Virus record (IMG/VR): IMGVR_UViG_3300030380_005493
Span: 1-33,551 of that record
Reading direction: 5' to 3' (one strand)
DNA: 33,551 nt
Source of the DNA: a virus
The notes under the pieces are model-generated. The model saw nothing but the letters and a program-made list of their open reading frames with translations. It ran no database searches and was not told where the DNA came from. A program made the position numbers and the translations under genes. Shown piece by piece: positions 13,882 to 22,642 of this stretch. Each line of letters opens with the position of its first letter. Positions within the stretch are counted from its first letter, which is position 1.

Positions 13882-14546
13882 AGCATGCTTTGATTATACA
13901 AATCAAGTTTTTTCATAAATGCATCACCGGCTCTTACAAAATTTTCTCCTTCTAATTCAAATCTTTGGAAAGTAAAATCTCTAGAACACATCAACACAAC
14001 ACCTTGGTCTATATCAGTATCAAATAATTTATTATGAGCATGGGCATATGCTGCTAATTGCATTAAGTAATCCTGCACCCATTCTCTTTTCTTTGGTTTA
14101 TTGCTTTGTTTAAAATCAATAATAGCAGGTCTGCCTTTATACAACCCAACCATGTCAGTGGTACCAGCGTATTTACCAGGATAATACAAATGAACTTCTG
14201 AACCCCACACTTCGTCAATATCTTTAAGGCCTTCGTCAATAATTACCTGGGCCATTTTCTCAGCTTGCACGCCCACATCTGTAAGATCCTTGTAAGAATG
14301 CTTGTTCACATAATGTTCTATGTATAGGTGGAGCGCCGTTCCAATTTTGGCTGCATCAGATATAATTTTCTCAGCTTGTTTTTCTCCTACTCGTCTACGC
14401 CATTGATCTAATTTACTCTTATCTTTAGTCTTGGATAATATTGTGGTAACTGAAGGTAACGATTCACCATCAGGCGTTAAGTACAACCTTTTAGGTCCAT
14501 CTTTTCTTTTTAAATTTTTGTAGTCGTATTTCTGTACGATTTGCAC
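13878..14546 (-). CDS. PD-(D/E)XK exonuclease (RecB/MGME1-like)
   Basis: 222 aa. Motifs of RecB/Cas4-like ssDNA exonucleases: GTALHLYIEH (69-78, His73), WGSEVHLYY (Glu117), YAGTTDMVG (Asp131), IIDFKQS (Asp144, Lys146) and QLAAYAHAH (Gln163). It resembles mitochondrial-type MGME1/phage exonucleases, which trim ssDNA ends during recombination or break down DNA. It is the last gene of the long late operon although it belongs functionally to replication. The only plausible start is GTG at 14546: a TAA lies just upstream in frame and no Met occurs until residue 98. No clear ribosome site. Its 3' end overlaps the SNF2 gene by four bases, tail to tail. Confidence 0.88.
   Translation of the reverse strand: MQIVQKYDYKNLKRKDGPKRLYLTPDGESLPSVTTILSKTKDKSKLDQWRRRVGEKQAEKIISDAAKIGTALHLYIEHYVNKHSYKDLTDVGVQAEKMAQVIIDEGLKDIDEVWGSEVHLYYPGKYAGTTDMVGLYKGRPAIIDFKQSNKPKKREWVQDYLMQLAAYAHAHNKLFDTDIDQGVVLMCSRDFTFQRFELEGENFVRAGDAFMKKLDLYNQSML
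13888..13913 (+). terminator. Intrinsic terminator after the SNF2 helicase
   Basis: CTTTGATT (13888-13895) pairs with AATCAAG (13901-13907) with one bulged T around an ATACA loop, followed by six Ts at 13908-13913. It starts seven bases after the helicase stop and lies inside the 3' end of the convergent exonuclease gene. It would confine the + strand transcript to the single helicase gene. Confidence 0.6.
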
Positions 14547-14562
14547 TACAGCTTATAACATA

Positions 14563-15072
14563 TTAGTCACGTTTTGGAAACGGAATAATTTTTGCCCCTC
14601 TCATGGATTCTTGTTTTCTTTGTCTAGCCACAGCTATCATATATCTTTCATGGTCAGATAACTGACGAAGTTGCATATTTTTTCTAGCCATCTTACCAAT
14701 AGCATCTTGTATCATAGAGTCCATAAATCCTCTGCTCCAAGACCCTACGCCTCCGGTTTCTCTAAACCAATCATCCATAACTTTTCTTTCTTTTGGATTT
14801 AATCTAAAATGATTTGCAATAGCAGTAAATGTTTTAGGATTTTTTACTCTGTGTCTTACGTAATTCATAAAAGTTCCAGGGTGCGGATTCATATATCTAG
14901 CATAACCTTCGTCCAAAGATTGTGCACTAGCCAGTCTAGATGATTCTGCAAACTCAGGATTTTTCATTACCCTTACAGATCTTTCGTTAGGAAATTTTTG
15001 TGCAACTTCTAATGCCCTTTTCATTGCATCTTTTCCTTTCATTTTTTTAAGCAGTGATAGTATACCGTACAT
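14563..15072 (-). CDS. Hypothetical basic protein in late operon
   Basis: 169 aa, rich in Arg, Met and Lys, mostly predicted helical, with a central block GYARYMNPHPGTFMNYVRHR followed by HFRLNPKERKVMDDWFRETGG. The block resembles small basic virion or accessory proteins but I do not recognise a family. It sits between a small membrane protein gene and the exonuclease gene with gaps of 17 and 16 bp, looser than most junctions here. The GGGGAAAG just before the ATG is a modest ribosome site. A virion or packaging-related role is possible from its place at the end of the structural operon, but unproven. Confidence 0.65.
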   Translation of the reverse strand: MYGILSLLKKMKGKDAMKRALEVAQKFPNERSVRVMKNPEFAESSRLASAQSLDEGYARYMNPHPGTFMNYVRHRVKNPKTFTAIANHFRLNPKERKVMDDWFRETGGVGSWSRGFMDSMIQDAIGKMARKNMQLRQLSDHERYMIAVARQRKQESMRGAKIIPFPKRD

Positions 15073-15089
15073 CTTTCCCCAAGCGGCCC

Positions 15090-15302
15090 CTATTTATTCA
15101 TTTTGTCAAGTTTCTTATTTATATTCTTGACTTCTGATTCTATCACTGCAACCCTAGAATCCATTTTTGATAACATTATTATTGCTGTTTCCATACGATC
15201 CATGTCTTTTTCCATTGCATTAATTCTTTGCGAGGTCATACCCCAAGTAGAACCCATTGCAATTAATATTCCTGCAACCCAAATTAAATCTTTAGTTGTC
15301 AT
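15090..15302 (-). CDS. Small membrane coiled-coil protein (holin/spanin-like layout)
   Basis: 70 aa. Residues about 6-22 (LIWVAGILIAMGSTWGM) make one membrane segment, and residues about 26-70 form a coiled coil with regular hydrophobic spacing (INAMEKDMDRMETAI, then VIESEVKNINKKLDKM). This layout, one helix plus short periplasmic or cytoplasmic coiled coil, is common for phage lysis proteins and small tail-linked membrane proteins. It follows the virion genes directly, starting in an ATGA overlap with the 170-aa gene. A lysis role is suggested only by layout. The related-looking 162-aa protein at 1729-2217 has the same architecture on a larger scale. Confidence 0.65.
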   Translation of the reverse strand: MTTKDLIWVAGILIAMGSTWGMTSQRINAMEKDMDRMETAIIMLSKMDSRVAVIESEVKNINKKLDKMNK

Positions 15303-15811
15303 ACTTCCATATCAAAATAATTAAATGGAGGCATTCTGCCTTCGTTCTCTTGTTGTTCTCTCATCTTTTCTTTCATCATAAAGTCTAGCATGAAATCATA
15401 TAAATAATCTTTTTGTTCATCACTTAATTGTTTCTTTATCGTTTCTTTCATTTGAGGTGTATCAACTATGCCGCCTTCTTCAAATTCAAATTTATATCCA
15501 CCATAAAAATTATCAAGACCTCTATCCGCGCCAAACGTTAATATACCTGGGCCACTCGGTAATTCATATCCATAAAATTCTCCTGTTATGCCGTCCTCTG
15601 GGGTTATTTTTTCAGGTATAAAAGGTTCTACCTTATTGTAACCTTCTTTAATTCCCGTAATAATAGGGCTATCCATAATACCAGAAGGTATTGCTTCTTG
15701 AATCATGCTTCCAAGTATATCATTATTTATAATTCTATTTGTTTCTTGTCTGGGTTCTTTTGATATTCTAGGATTAGATTCTTTAACCATTCTTCTCATC
15801 ATATTACTCAT
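15299..15811 (-). CDS. Virion-associated hypothetical protein
   Basis: 170 aa. It has a Met/Arg-rich N-terminus, a Gly/Tyr/Pro-rich middle (ELPSGPGILTFGADRG), the motif FEEGGIVDTPQMKE near residues 109-122, and an acidic Met-rich helical end (LYDFMLDFMMKEKMREQQ). The EEGGIV segment is one of several related Gly-Gly motifs in the virion proteins of this window. It begins in an ATGA overlap with the 1129-aa gene and ends in one with the membrane protein gene, so it is made with the putative ejection proteins. Family not recognised; likely a small internal or tail-associated virion component. Confidence 0.6.
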   Translation of the reverse strand: MSNMMRRMVKESNPRISKEPRQETNRIINNDILGSMIQEAIPSGIMDSPIITGIKEGYNKVEPFIPEKITPEDGITGEFYGYELPSGPGILTFGADRGLDNFYGGYKFEFEEGGIVDTPQMKETIKKQLSDEQKDYLYDFMLDFMMKEKMREQQENEGRMPPFNYFDMEV

Positions 15812-18800
15812 GTCAAACTACCTATGCCTTTGGTAAAAGGATTGTCATTCATACCACTTTGCATTTTAACATATTTACCTTGATTATTCATAACTGGATT
15901 TAATTCCATTAGCCCACCTCCTGCAGCGTATTGCGTATTACCGTATTGAGCAGCTAAAGCTGCATCTGTATCACCTGTGTATAGTGCTTGTGCAGCACCA
16001 GAATTCATTGTTGGATTTTGCATAATTGATGACCCAACTCTTGATGTATCGTATCCCTGTGCAAGTGGAGCCTCTGTTGATGTATTGCCAGCTGCAGGAG
16101 GTGGTGGGTTAGAAAGTCTTCTCATTATACTATTGTTGCCTGGTATATTACTTATATCTTTTACAGCTTCGCTAGGGTTTGAAAGATAATTTAATCCAGG
16201 TTGTATTATGTTTTCTGTTATAGCGTCTTTTATTCTTTCAGTTGTAGATCCTGCGGTAACTGCAGCCTGCTGTCTCATGTTTTGTTTTCTTTGCATTGTT
16301 TCCATTTCTACAAGATCTGCATCAAACTGCATCCATTCTTCTGGATACATACGAACAATTCTAAACATGTTTTGTAATCTAACTGTTTCTGGTAAATTTG
16401 TGTTTAATGCATTTTTCATAACTCTCATAGAAACAGGATTTGTTAAAACTTTACCACCATAGTTGACTAACCAAGTTGCTCCTAACATACTCCAAGCTCC
16501 AATGCCCAAGGACCCAGCTGCAAAACCGGCTGCTCCTGCAGCAGCTCTTGATCCAAAAGCTTTTGTAGGCATTACAGATCTAATAGCATTTGAGAATCCT
16601 CCCATAATAGATCTACGCATCATGAACTTTGCAGTATTAGGTATACCGTCAGCAAACAATCTTTCTAATATATCAGTTAATTCTTCTAGTTCTTTTATGG
16701 TAGGCAATTGTCTTGATTCTGCTTTTAATAATCCTTCTGGAACTTCTTCTCCTAGTATATCTTTTATGCCTTTGTTTACTCCTGTTTCATATAACTCATC
16801 GTCAAACTCTTTAAATATTCCTGTTTTAGGATCAAATATTTTTAATTTAGTAACTTTTGGCCCAGGCAATGCTTCACTCATTAATGATTTTAGCGCACTA
16901 CCTTCTTGTCCAATACCTATTGCACCTCTAAAAGCATCTGCATCAAATTTCATTATGCCTTGATCTTCTGATATTGCTTTGTGAAAAGCATTTCTTATGT
17001 AAGTTCCTACACCGTTGTGATAACCTCTATCGCCAACAATTCTTCTTATGGCTGCTAGTTCTGGGTAAGCATTTCTAGGTTTACTCTTTGCTGCATTAGT
17101 TACAACTTCGAATAATCCTTGTCCAGCACGCGTTGTGCTTTCATCAATGTTTATGCTAAACCCTCTCTTACTTACATTTGCAATAGATTGACCAACATCT
17201 GTTCCGTACAACAACATGCCTTTGCTTACAAAATTATCATAAGCTTGAAACGCTTTTGCAACTTCTGGATAACCCATTTGAGCAACAGATCCTATGTCTG
17301 CTTCCCACGCTTTAAATAATCTTGTTATATCATCTGCGTAAGTTGTTTTAGCTAAGGTTGCATCTTCTAATGGTTTTAATAAATCATCCATTTGTTCACG
17401 TATACCTTTCATTTGCTGCACACTACGCATAGTGTGTGTTGCATTTCCTGGTAACGGTTTAATTATTTGCTCTTCTAAAAATTTTATAAGTTTGCTTGAT
17501 ACTTGTTGTGGTATTAAATTTGCATTAACATCGTCAGCATATGCACTTACTTTAGGATCAATTTGTAATTTTTCTCTATATTCTTTTAGTATTTGTTTTG
17601 CATTAGACACAAGATTATAATCAGAAAAACCTTTACCCATGCCCTCTGCTGCTTTTGTAAAATCATCTTCTAGTTTTCTAGCATAAGCTCTAAACCCTCT
17701 CATGTTTGCAGAAGCTAGTTTTGTCCACTCAATGCCCATATCAAAAGCATTTGCGTAAGGTGCAAACGCACCAATCATTTTATCTTTTAATAAATTTACA
17801 TAAAAATCACTTTGTTCTCCTAAAGATTTACTTATGCCAATACCAAATAAAGGCGTAGGAGCCATTGCCCCTTTAACTGCTCTACCTATTCTGCCACCTG
17901 CCATGGTTCTAGACATCATTGTGCCTGGTATTTCTGCAGCTTCAGGAAACCATTCTTTACCGTTATGTTTTACACTGCCAGTTGGACCTAACCAATTAAA
18001 AGCTCTAGAGTTAGTAAGTCTAGTTAAAAATTCTCCTACTTTTGGTATTCCAAGTGGATTAGCAAAAACTAATTTTTCTTTAGGACCATCTTTAGGCATC
18101 CATCTTTTTAAAATTTCTTGTTCAGCATCTAACAATTCTTTGCTGGTGTATACACCAGGAACTTTTTTATCTTTAAACATTCTAAACGGAACACTTCCAA
18201 CACCTTGTCTTAATGCATAGTACAAAGGCCTAGCGCCAAAGAAAGCTGAAGTTATAGCTGCATCCCATTTGAATGCGTTTACAGCATTTCCTACTCTTGT
18301 TTTTTGATCAGGTCTATTTATACCTTCAGGTCCAAAGTCCATGCTGTCAGGTATTACTTCTGCTAACATAGCATCTGCAATAGATGCTCTACCTGGATCA
18401 TCTTTCATCCATTGTTTTGCTTGCCCTGCACGGCTCATAATGTCTAACATTACTTCGTATCCATAATCTGCTGCTGCTGTTCCTGTTGCTCCCCCTATTA
18501 CAACTCCTGCAGTTCTACTTAACCAGTTACCTTTAGAATATTTACCTGAAGTATTTTTAGGATTAGTAAAAAAGTTTTTTCTCATTAATTGTTCACCTTT
18601 TACAGATCCATAGATACCTCCACCTAAATACATACCTGTTTCTACTACAGGATATGGGTTAGGATTGTTTGTCAGTAAACCCATACCATCACGCATTGCC
18701 AATGTTTCAGGGTCAACAGTTATAAAGTCATTCATTTGTAAATTAGATGCAGCCAATAAATCGTTAGTGCCTTGAACCGCTAAATCTAAGAATTTTTTAT

Positions 18801-19197
18801 CACCAGTCTCTTCATATTTTTTTCTAGCAGCATCAGCTATTTCTATTACCTTGTCTCTTACGTCATCTCTTTTTTCTCTGTAAACTCTAAAGTTTTCTAA
18901 CTCTGATTGTCTTTGTGCTTTGTCTGCTTTACTTTGTATTAACCAATTCTGTTTACCTGCTTCCCAATTGCTACCTTTTATTCCAGGTATTTTATTAAAC
19001 AAAGCTTGAAAAGGCGCTGTTACAGGATCTACAAAATAATCTTTTTGAAATTTTCTATTCTTTTCTATTTTTTCTTGTTGTTTTGTTATAGGTATACCAC
19101 CTTCTGTTCTACCTGTTAAATCTTGATACGCATTTTTATGATCAATAAAAGGTTGAACTGTGTTGGCAAATACTGTTTGTGATGCTTTTTTACTCAC
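15808..19197 (-). CDS. Large putative DNA-ejection/internal virion protein
   Basis: 1129 aa, the largest gene here. Mostly helical and charged, with two hydrophobic Gly/Ala-rich stretches (about 227-245, VVIGGATGTAAADYG; and about 885-915, AAAGAAGFAAGSLGIG then WSMLGATWLVNYGG) that could insert in the envelope during DNA entry. The end is Pro/Ala/Gly-rich with AAGGGLMELNP. No lysozyme or transglycosylase motif is seen. Size, position next to other large structural genes and these membrane-like parts suit a podovirus ejection protein such as T7 gp16 or P22 gp16 analogues; this is inference. The start is GTG at 19197, sharing one base with the preceding TAG stop; GGAG lies upstream. Confidence 0.7.
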   Translation of the reverse strand: MSKKASQTVFANTVQPFIDHKNAYQDLTGRTEGGIPITKQQEKIEKNRKFQKDYFVDPVTAPFQALFNKIPGIKGSNWEAGKQNWLIQSKADKAQRQSELENFRVYREKRDDVRDKVIEIADAARKKYEETGDKKFLDLAVQGTNDLLAASNLQMNDFITVDPETLAMRDGMGLLTNNPNPYPVVETGMYLGGGIYGSVKGEQLMRKNFFTNPKNTSGKYSKGNWLSRTAGVVIGGATGTAAADYGYEVMLDIMSRAGQAKQWMKDDPGRASIADAMLAEVIPDSMDFGPEGINRPDQKTRVGNAVNAFKWDAAITSAFFGARPLYYALRQGVGSVPFRMFKDKKVPGVYTSKELLDAEQEILKRWMPKDGPKEKLVFANPLGIPKVGEFLTRLTNSRAFNWLGPTGSVKHNGKEWFPEAAEIPGTMMSRTMAGGRIGRAVKGAMAPTPLFGIGISKSLGEQSDFYVNLLKDKMIGAFAPYANAFDMGIEWTKLASANMRGFRAYARKLEDDFTKAAEGMGKGFSDYNLVSNAKQILKEYREKLQIDPKVSAYADDVNANLIPQQVSSKLIKFLEEQIIKPLPGNATHTMRSVQQMKGIREQMDDLLKPLEDATLAKTTYADDITRLFKAWEADIGSVAQMGYPEVAKAFQAYDNFVSKGMLLYGTDVGQSIANVSKRGFSINIDESTTRAGQGLFEVVTNAAKSKPRNAYPELAAIRRIVGDRGYHNGVGTYIRNAFHKAISEDQGIMKFDADAFRGAIGIGQEGSALKSLMSEALPGPKVTKLKIFDPKTGIFKEFDDELYETGVNKGIKDILGEEVPEGLLKAESRQLPTIKELEELTDILERLFADGIPNTAKFMMRRSIMGGFSNAIRSVMPTKAFGSRAAAGAAGFAAGSLGIGAWSMLGATWLVNYGGKVLTNPVSMRVMKNALNTNLPETVRLQNMFRIVRMYPEEWMQFDADLVEMETMQRKQNMRQQAAVTAGSTTERIKDAITENIIQPGLNYLSNPSEAVKDISNIPGNNSIMRRLSNPPPPAAGNTSTEAPLAQGYDTSRVGSSIMQNPTMNSGAAQALYTGDTDAALAAQYGNTQYAAGGGLMELNPVMNNQGKYVKMQSGMNDNPFTKGIGSLT

Positions 19198-21173
19198 TAT
19201 TCTAACTCCTGCATAATGTTATTGTGTATGTCATTAATATTTCCAATATCTTCTTTTTCATTCATTTGTATGTTACCACCCATTGATTGTTTCCAAGCAC
19301 CAAATACAGGACCTCCTTGAATATCGTGTATGTATCTAGAGTCTTGTTCTCTTAATCCATAATAAGATGCAACATATTTATCCATGCCTTTTATTTTGAA
19401 TGAGTCTGGAGAATATGTATACCCTTTTTCATTGCCAACATTTACATCATCTGTAAATCCTGACGATCTTAATGCTTCCTGCATGTTTCTATTTAATTCA
19501 TTAAATATATAAGTGTAATTGTTTATTACCTGATAAGGTGAAGTAGCAAGATCACTACCTAATCCAGTCATTTTTGTTTCTTCAAATGATCTTCTAAGTA
19601 CATCTGCTAACATACGACCTGTTGGCTGTCTGTTTCTAGCTAATGTTAAACCTAATGTTGTTTCAAATGTTTTTAATGCAGAACGGTTAGGGTTAGATAA
19701 CAACATATCAATACCTCTTTTTGTAGGAATGTATGCTGGTTCTCCCGCATCAATTAATGTTTTACCATCTGCAGCATATGTTGCACCTGCGTTAAATCCG
19801 TATTTGTTTCCACTGTCTACAAAGAAACCTACTTCTTGACCGTCAATAACTTGCGTATAAGTAGGTGTTTCAAATACTATGTAATTATCATTAACCATGT
19901 CTTGTACTAAGTCATTGTTAATATTGCCTAGTTGTTTATTAAAATCTTCTGAGTTTAAAGCTCCGTTGCCTGTAAATAAACCATCGTTTATAGCATCTAA
20001 TAGAGCTTTTTTAGGAGCAGCTAGTTCACCTACACCACCCCAAAAACCTGTTAAAACATCTTTTTGCCCAATAATTAATGGCATGATATAGTCTGCCATT
20101 GTATCCAATGTACGTTTTACATACTTTGCATATTTTACTTGATCATCCATTGCTGCTTTAGATCTAAATCCTGCTTCCCCACCAGCTCCTGCAGCAATAT
20201 CTATACCTTCTTTACTTGCTGATGTGTCTATGAATGTAAATCTATCATAACCAAAGGCACCGTTAATATCCATGTACTGATTAATTTCTGGGCTCGTACG
20301 ATAAAATGTACCAACTCTTTGTTTATCTACAACTATTGGATCTCCTGCACTGTCGTAAACTAATCCTCCATCCTTATCTGTTTTGTAAATATTTTCATAC
20401 ACAACTGTAAAAGGACCACTACGATCATTTTGTTTATCCATTTGATCCATGTACAGGTTAAGAGCTGCAGCACTTATTTCACGTTCTGCTTTTCCTTTTT
20501 CTACGCCCATTTGGAATAAGGTAGGGGCTGTTGCCATGCCTGCTTGACCAACTATGTCTATAAATCCTCCTAGTCCTGTGTCCATAGATTTACCTGACAT
20601 TAACGCAGAGCCAAGCTGCATTAGTAATGCCATGTTTTGCATGTCTTGACCTTCGTCACCAGTATCCATAAATTGTCTTATGACATCTTTGTATCCTTCT
20701 ATTCTTGTTAAACTATCGTTATCAATCAACCCTGCATACAAATTAGATTGTTCTACTAATGCTTGGTCATTTGTTACTGTGTCAGAAACGTTATCGTCAT
20801 CTGTAAGTGTTTCTTCATTTATATCTGTGCTTTGATCCACAGTCTCTGTGTCGTCTTGCTGTATGTCTGGAAAAGTTGTTATACTACTGTCATCTGTTTT
20901 AGTATCTTCTTGTATAGGTGGTTGCTCTACGCTTGCAGGATCTGTTGTTCTAAACAAATCAGTTGTTTTGTTATAGGCATATATAGGTGTGCCTACTGCA
21001 ACTGCTTGTTTTACTCTGCCTTGATTTCCTCTAGCAGCATCCATGTAATTTTTATAGTAAGGGCTGTTATATATGTTTGCACCTACGGCATCCATTGTAG
21101 GTTTCATTTTATACGCAGCACGAGATGCTTTGTCTAAAATAGGTTTAAATAGCGGTCTTAGAAAGGGGCTCAT
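19197..21173 (-). CDS. Large putative virion/ejection protein
   Basis: 658 aa. A basic N-terminus (1-70) is followed by a Thr/Asp-rich acidic linker (about 88-140, TDDDNVSDTVTNDQ) and a helical, Met/Ala/Gly-rich block (about 175-250, ALLMQLGSALMSG, then GFIDIVGQAGMATAP). The C-terminal two thirds is mixed and ends in acidic residues. The helical block recalls internal virion proteins of marine podoviruses; I cannot assign a named family. It starts directly after the stop of the 339-aa gene (TAAATG with GGAGG upstream) and shares its last base with the next gene, so the 339-, 658- and 1129-aa proteins are probably a stoichiometric set of ejection proteins. Confidence 0.68.
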   Translation of the reverse strand: MSPFLRPLFKPILDKASRAAYKMKPTMDAVGANIYNSPYYKNYMDAARGNQGRVKQAVAVGTPIYAYNKTTDLFRTTDPASVEQPPIQEDTKTDDSSITTFPDIQQDDTETVDQSTDINEETLTDDDNVSDTVTNDQALVEQSNLYAGLIDNDSLTRIEGYKDVIRQFMDTGDEGQDMQNMALLMQLGSALMSGKSMDTGLGGFIDIVGQAGMATAPTLFQMGVEKGKAEREISAAALNLYMDQMDKQNDRSGPFTVVYENIYKTDKDGGLVYDSAGDPIVVDKQRVGTFYRTSPEINQYMDINGAFGYDRFTFIDTSASKEGIDIAAGAGGEAGFRSKAAMDDQVKYAKYVKRTLDTMADYIMPLIIGQKDVLTGFWGGVGELAAPKKALLDAINDGLFTGNGALNSEDFNKQLGNINNDLVQDMVNDNYIVFETPTYTQVIDGQEVGFFVDSGNKYGFNAGATYAADGKTLIDAGEPAYIPTKRGIDMLLSNPNRSALKTFETTLGLTLARNRQPTGRMLADVLRRSFEETKMTGLGSDLATSPYQVINNYTYIFNELNRNMQEALRSSGFTDDVNVGNEKGYTYSPDSFKIKGMDKYVASYYGLREQDSRYIHDIQGGPVFGAWKQSMGGNIQMNEKEDIGNINDIHNNIMQELE

Positions 21174-22193
21174 TTAGCCTCCAGTTACATTTTTAAAGCC
21201 CTGATATGCAGCAAGTCCAGATATACCTGTTCCTACAGTTTGTGCTAATGGATTACTACCAGGTGCTGTCCCCATAGATACTGCCATAGCACTAGAAGGC
21301 ATGCCTTGATAGATGTCAGATGTAAATCCAAGTCTTTGATATGGTTCATACAATTGTTGCAAGTTTTGTTGATAACCTGCATCTGCTAGTTGCTGCTCTC
21401 TCTGTTGTTGTACAGATCCTGCAGACATTAGTGATGCAATATCTCCTAATTGTTGCTGTTGCTGTTGACCACCTAGACCGGCCATCTGTCCTCCGGCTGC
21501 TCCTAATCTCCCCATTTGTGATTGAAATTGACCTTGTGCCATTTGTTGTGCTTGACCGTAATTACTTGCAAGTGCTTGTCCTACAGCTTTAGCTTTTTGC
21601 CCAGCTAACTCTGCACTTTGCACTCCTTGTCTAGCCCCTCCAAATGCACCAGCTTTTGCTGCTGATAAATTTGATTGATTTTCTGCTTTTGCAAATTGAT
21701 CTTCTATACCTGACACTACTTCGTTCATGTAAGGATTCATATAATTTTGATAAGAATTAGGATCATAAGCTGCAGTTGATCCCATAGTATATTGTGTTGC
21801 TTGATTTAAATATGGTTGAAATGCACCTAAACCTGATTCTGCTAACCCAAATGCTTTTTGTTGCATAGGGTCAAATTCTGCTACTGGTTGTGTAGGCAAT
21901 CCTCCTGGACCACCAACTTGTCCTTCTTTTACTCTTTGTTCTCTAGTTAAATCTGAAAACTTTGTTCCAACAGCATAACGACCATCCGTTCCTTTGTATT
22001 CATACTCGCCATAATTTTCATCACCTGGTTTTGCGTCAGGATTTACAGGAGCAAAATCGTTCATACCAAACATGGTATACTGTTTTGCAGCATCCATTAG
22101 TCCAAGTTTTAATGCTTCTACTTGTGGTGCGTCTCTAGTATACTGCGTTTGAAACGAAGTATTGCTAGGGGAATCGCCGTCTCCAAAACTCAT
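21174..22193 (-). CDS. Gln/Ala-rich putative internal virion protein
   Basis: 339 aa. The first third is hydrophilic (YTRDAPQVEALKLGLMDAAK). From about 150 it is helical and rich in Gln, Ala and Gly: NLSAAKAGAFGGARQGVQSA, then GQAQQMAQGQFQSQMGR, a run of Gln near 245-250, and a Gly/Ala-rich end. The AKAGAFGGARQG type segment is a feature I associate with phage internal or ejection proteins of podoviruses; function inferred. AGGAGG lies five bases before the ATG at 22193, which overlaps the acetyltransferase stop (ATGA). The low-complexity helix would suit a channel- or bundle-forming protein. Confidence 0.7.
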   Translation of the reverse strand: MSFGDGDSPSNTSFQTQYTRDAPQVEALKLGLMDAAKQYTMFGMNDFAPVNPDAKPGDENYGEYEYKGTDGRYAVGTKFSDLTREQRVKEGQVGGPGGLPTQPVAEFDPMQQKAFGLAESGLGAFQPYLNQATQYTMGSTAAYDPNSYQNYMNPYMNEVVSGIEDQFAKAENQSNLSAAKAGAFGGARQGVQSAELAGQKAKAVGQALASNYGQAQQMAQGQFQSQMGRLGAAGGQMAGLGGQQQQQQLGDIASLMSAGSVQQQREQQLADAGYQQNLQQLYEPYQRLGFTSDIYQGMPSSAMAVSMGTAPGSNPLAQTVGTGISGLAAYQGFKNVTGG

Positions 22194-22642
22194 AATATCC
22201 TCCTATAAGCGTTCGCAAAATGTTCCATACCTATGCGTTTTGCCATGGCGTCAAATTTAGATATGGCACCATCAGATAGACGTGGTTCAAAACGAGCTTC
22301 TCTAGCTCCTTTTATTTTTGCCCACTCTAAAAACTTTTTCATCATAAATATTCCAGTCATTTTTTTTCTATGCTCAGGAATAACATATAAGTCTAATTCC
22401 CTTGCAAAAGTTTGTTTGCTAAAAGGATACTCTAGTATTCTTCCAGCCATAAACCCAATTTTTTTATCACCTTCCTCTACAATTATAGAAAAGTAATTAT
22501 GATCTTTTAATGCAGTGTTAATATAGTTCAATACTTTATCTTCACTGTACTCTACTTCACTCCAATCAGATTCTTTATGGTGATCTTTAGATATTTGTAG
22601 TATCCACTCAGAATCCTTAGGACCCATAAACCTCCAATTCAT
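22190..22642 (-). CDS. GNAT-family acetyltransferase
   Basis: 150 aa, full-length single GNAT domain. Strand beta4 and the acetyl-CoA loop are visible in ELDLYVIPEHRKKMTGIFMM (the RKKMTG part stands for the R/QxxGxG/A loop), preceded by FSIIVEEGDKKIGFMAGRI and followed by FLEWAKIKGAREARFEP. It should transfer an acetyl group to an amine; the target, a virion or host protein or small molecule, is unknown. GNAT genes inside phage structural operons are recurrent. Start at 22642 overlaps the upstream stop as ATGA without a clear ribosome site; an alternative ATG at 22627 has GGAGG only three bases ahead. Confidence 0.85.
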   Translation of the reverse strand: MNWRFMGPKDSEWILQISKDHHKESDWSEVEYSEDKVLNYINTALKDHNYFSIIVEEGDKKIGFMAGRILEYPFSKQTFARELDLYVIPEHRKKMTGIFMMKKFLEWAKIKGAREARFEPRLSDGAISKFDAMAKRIGMEHFANAYRRIL

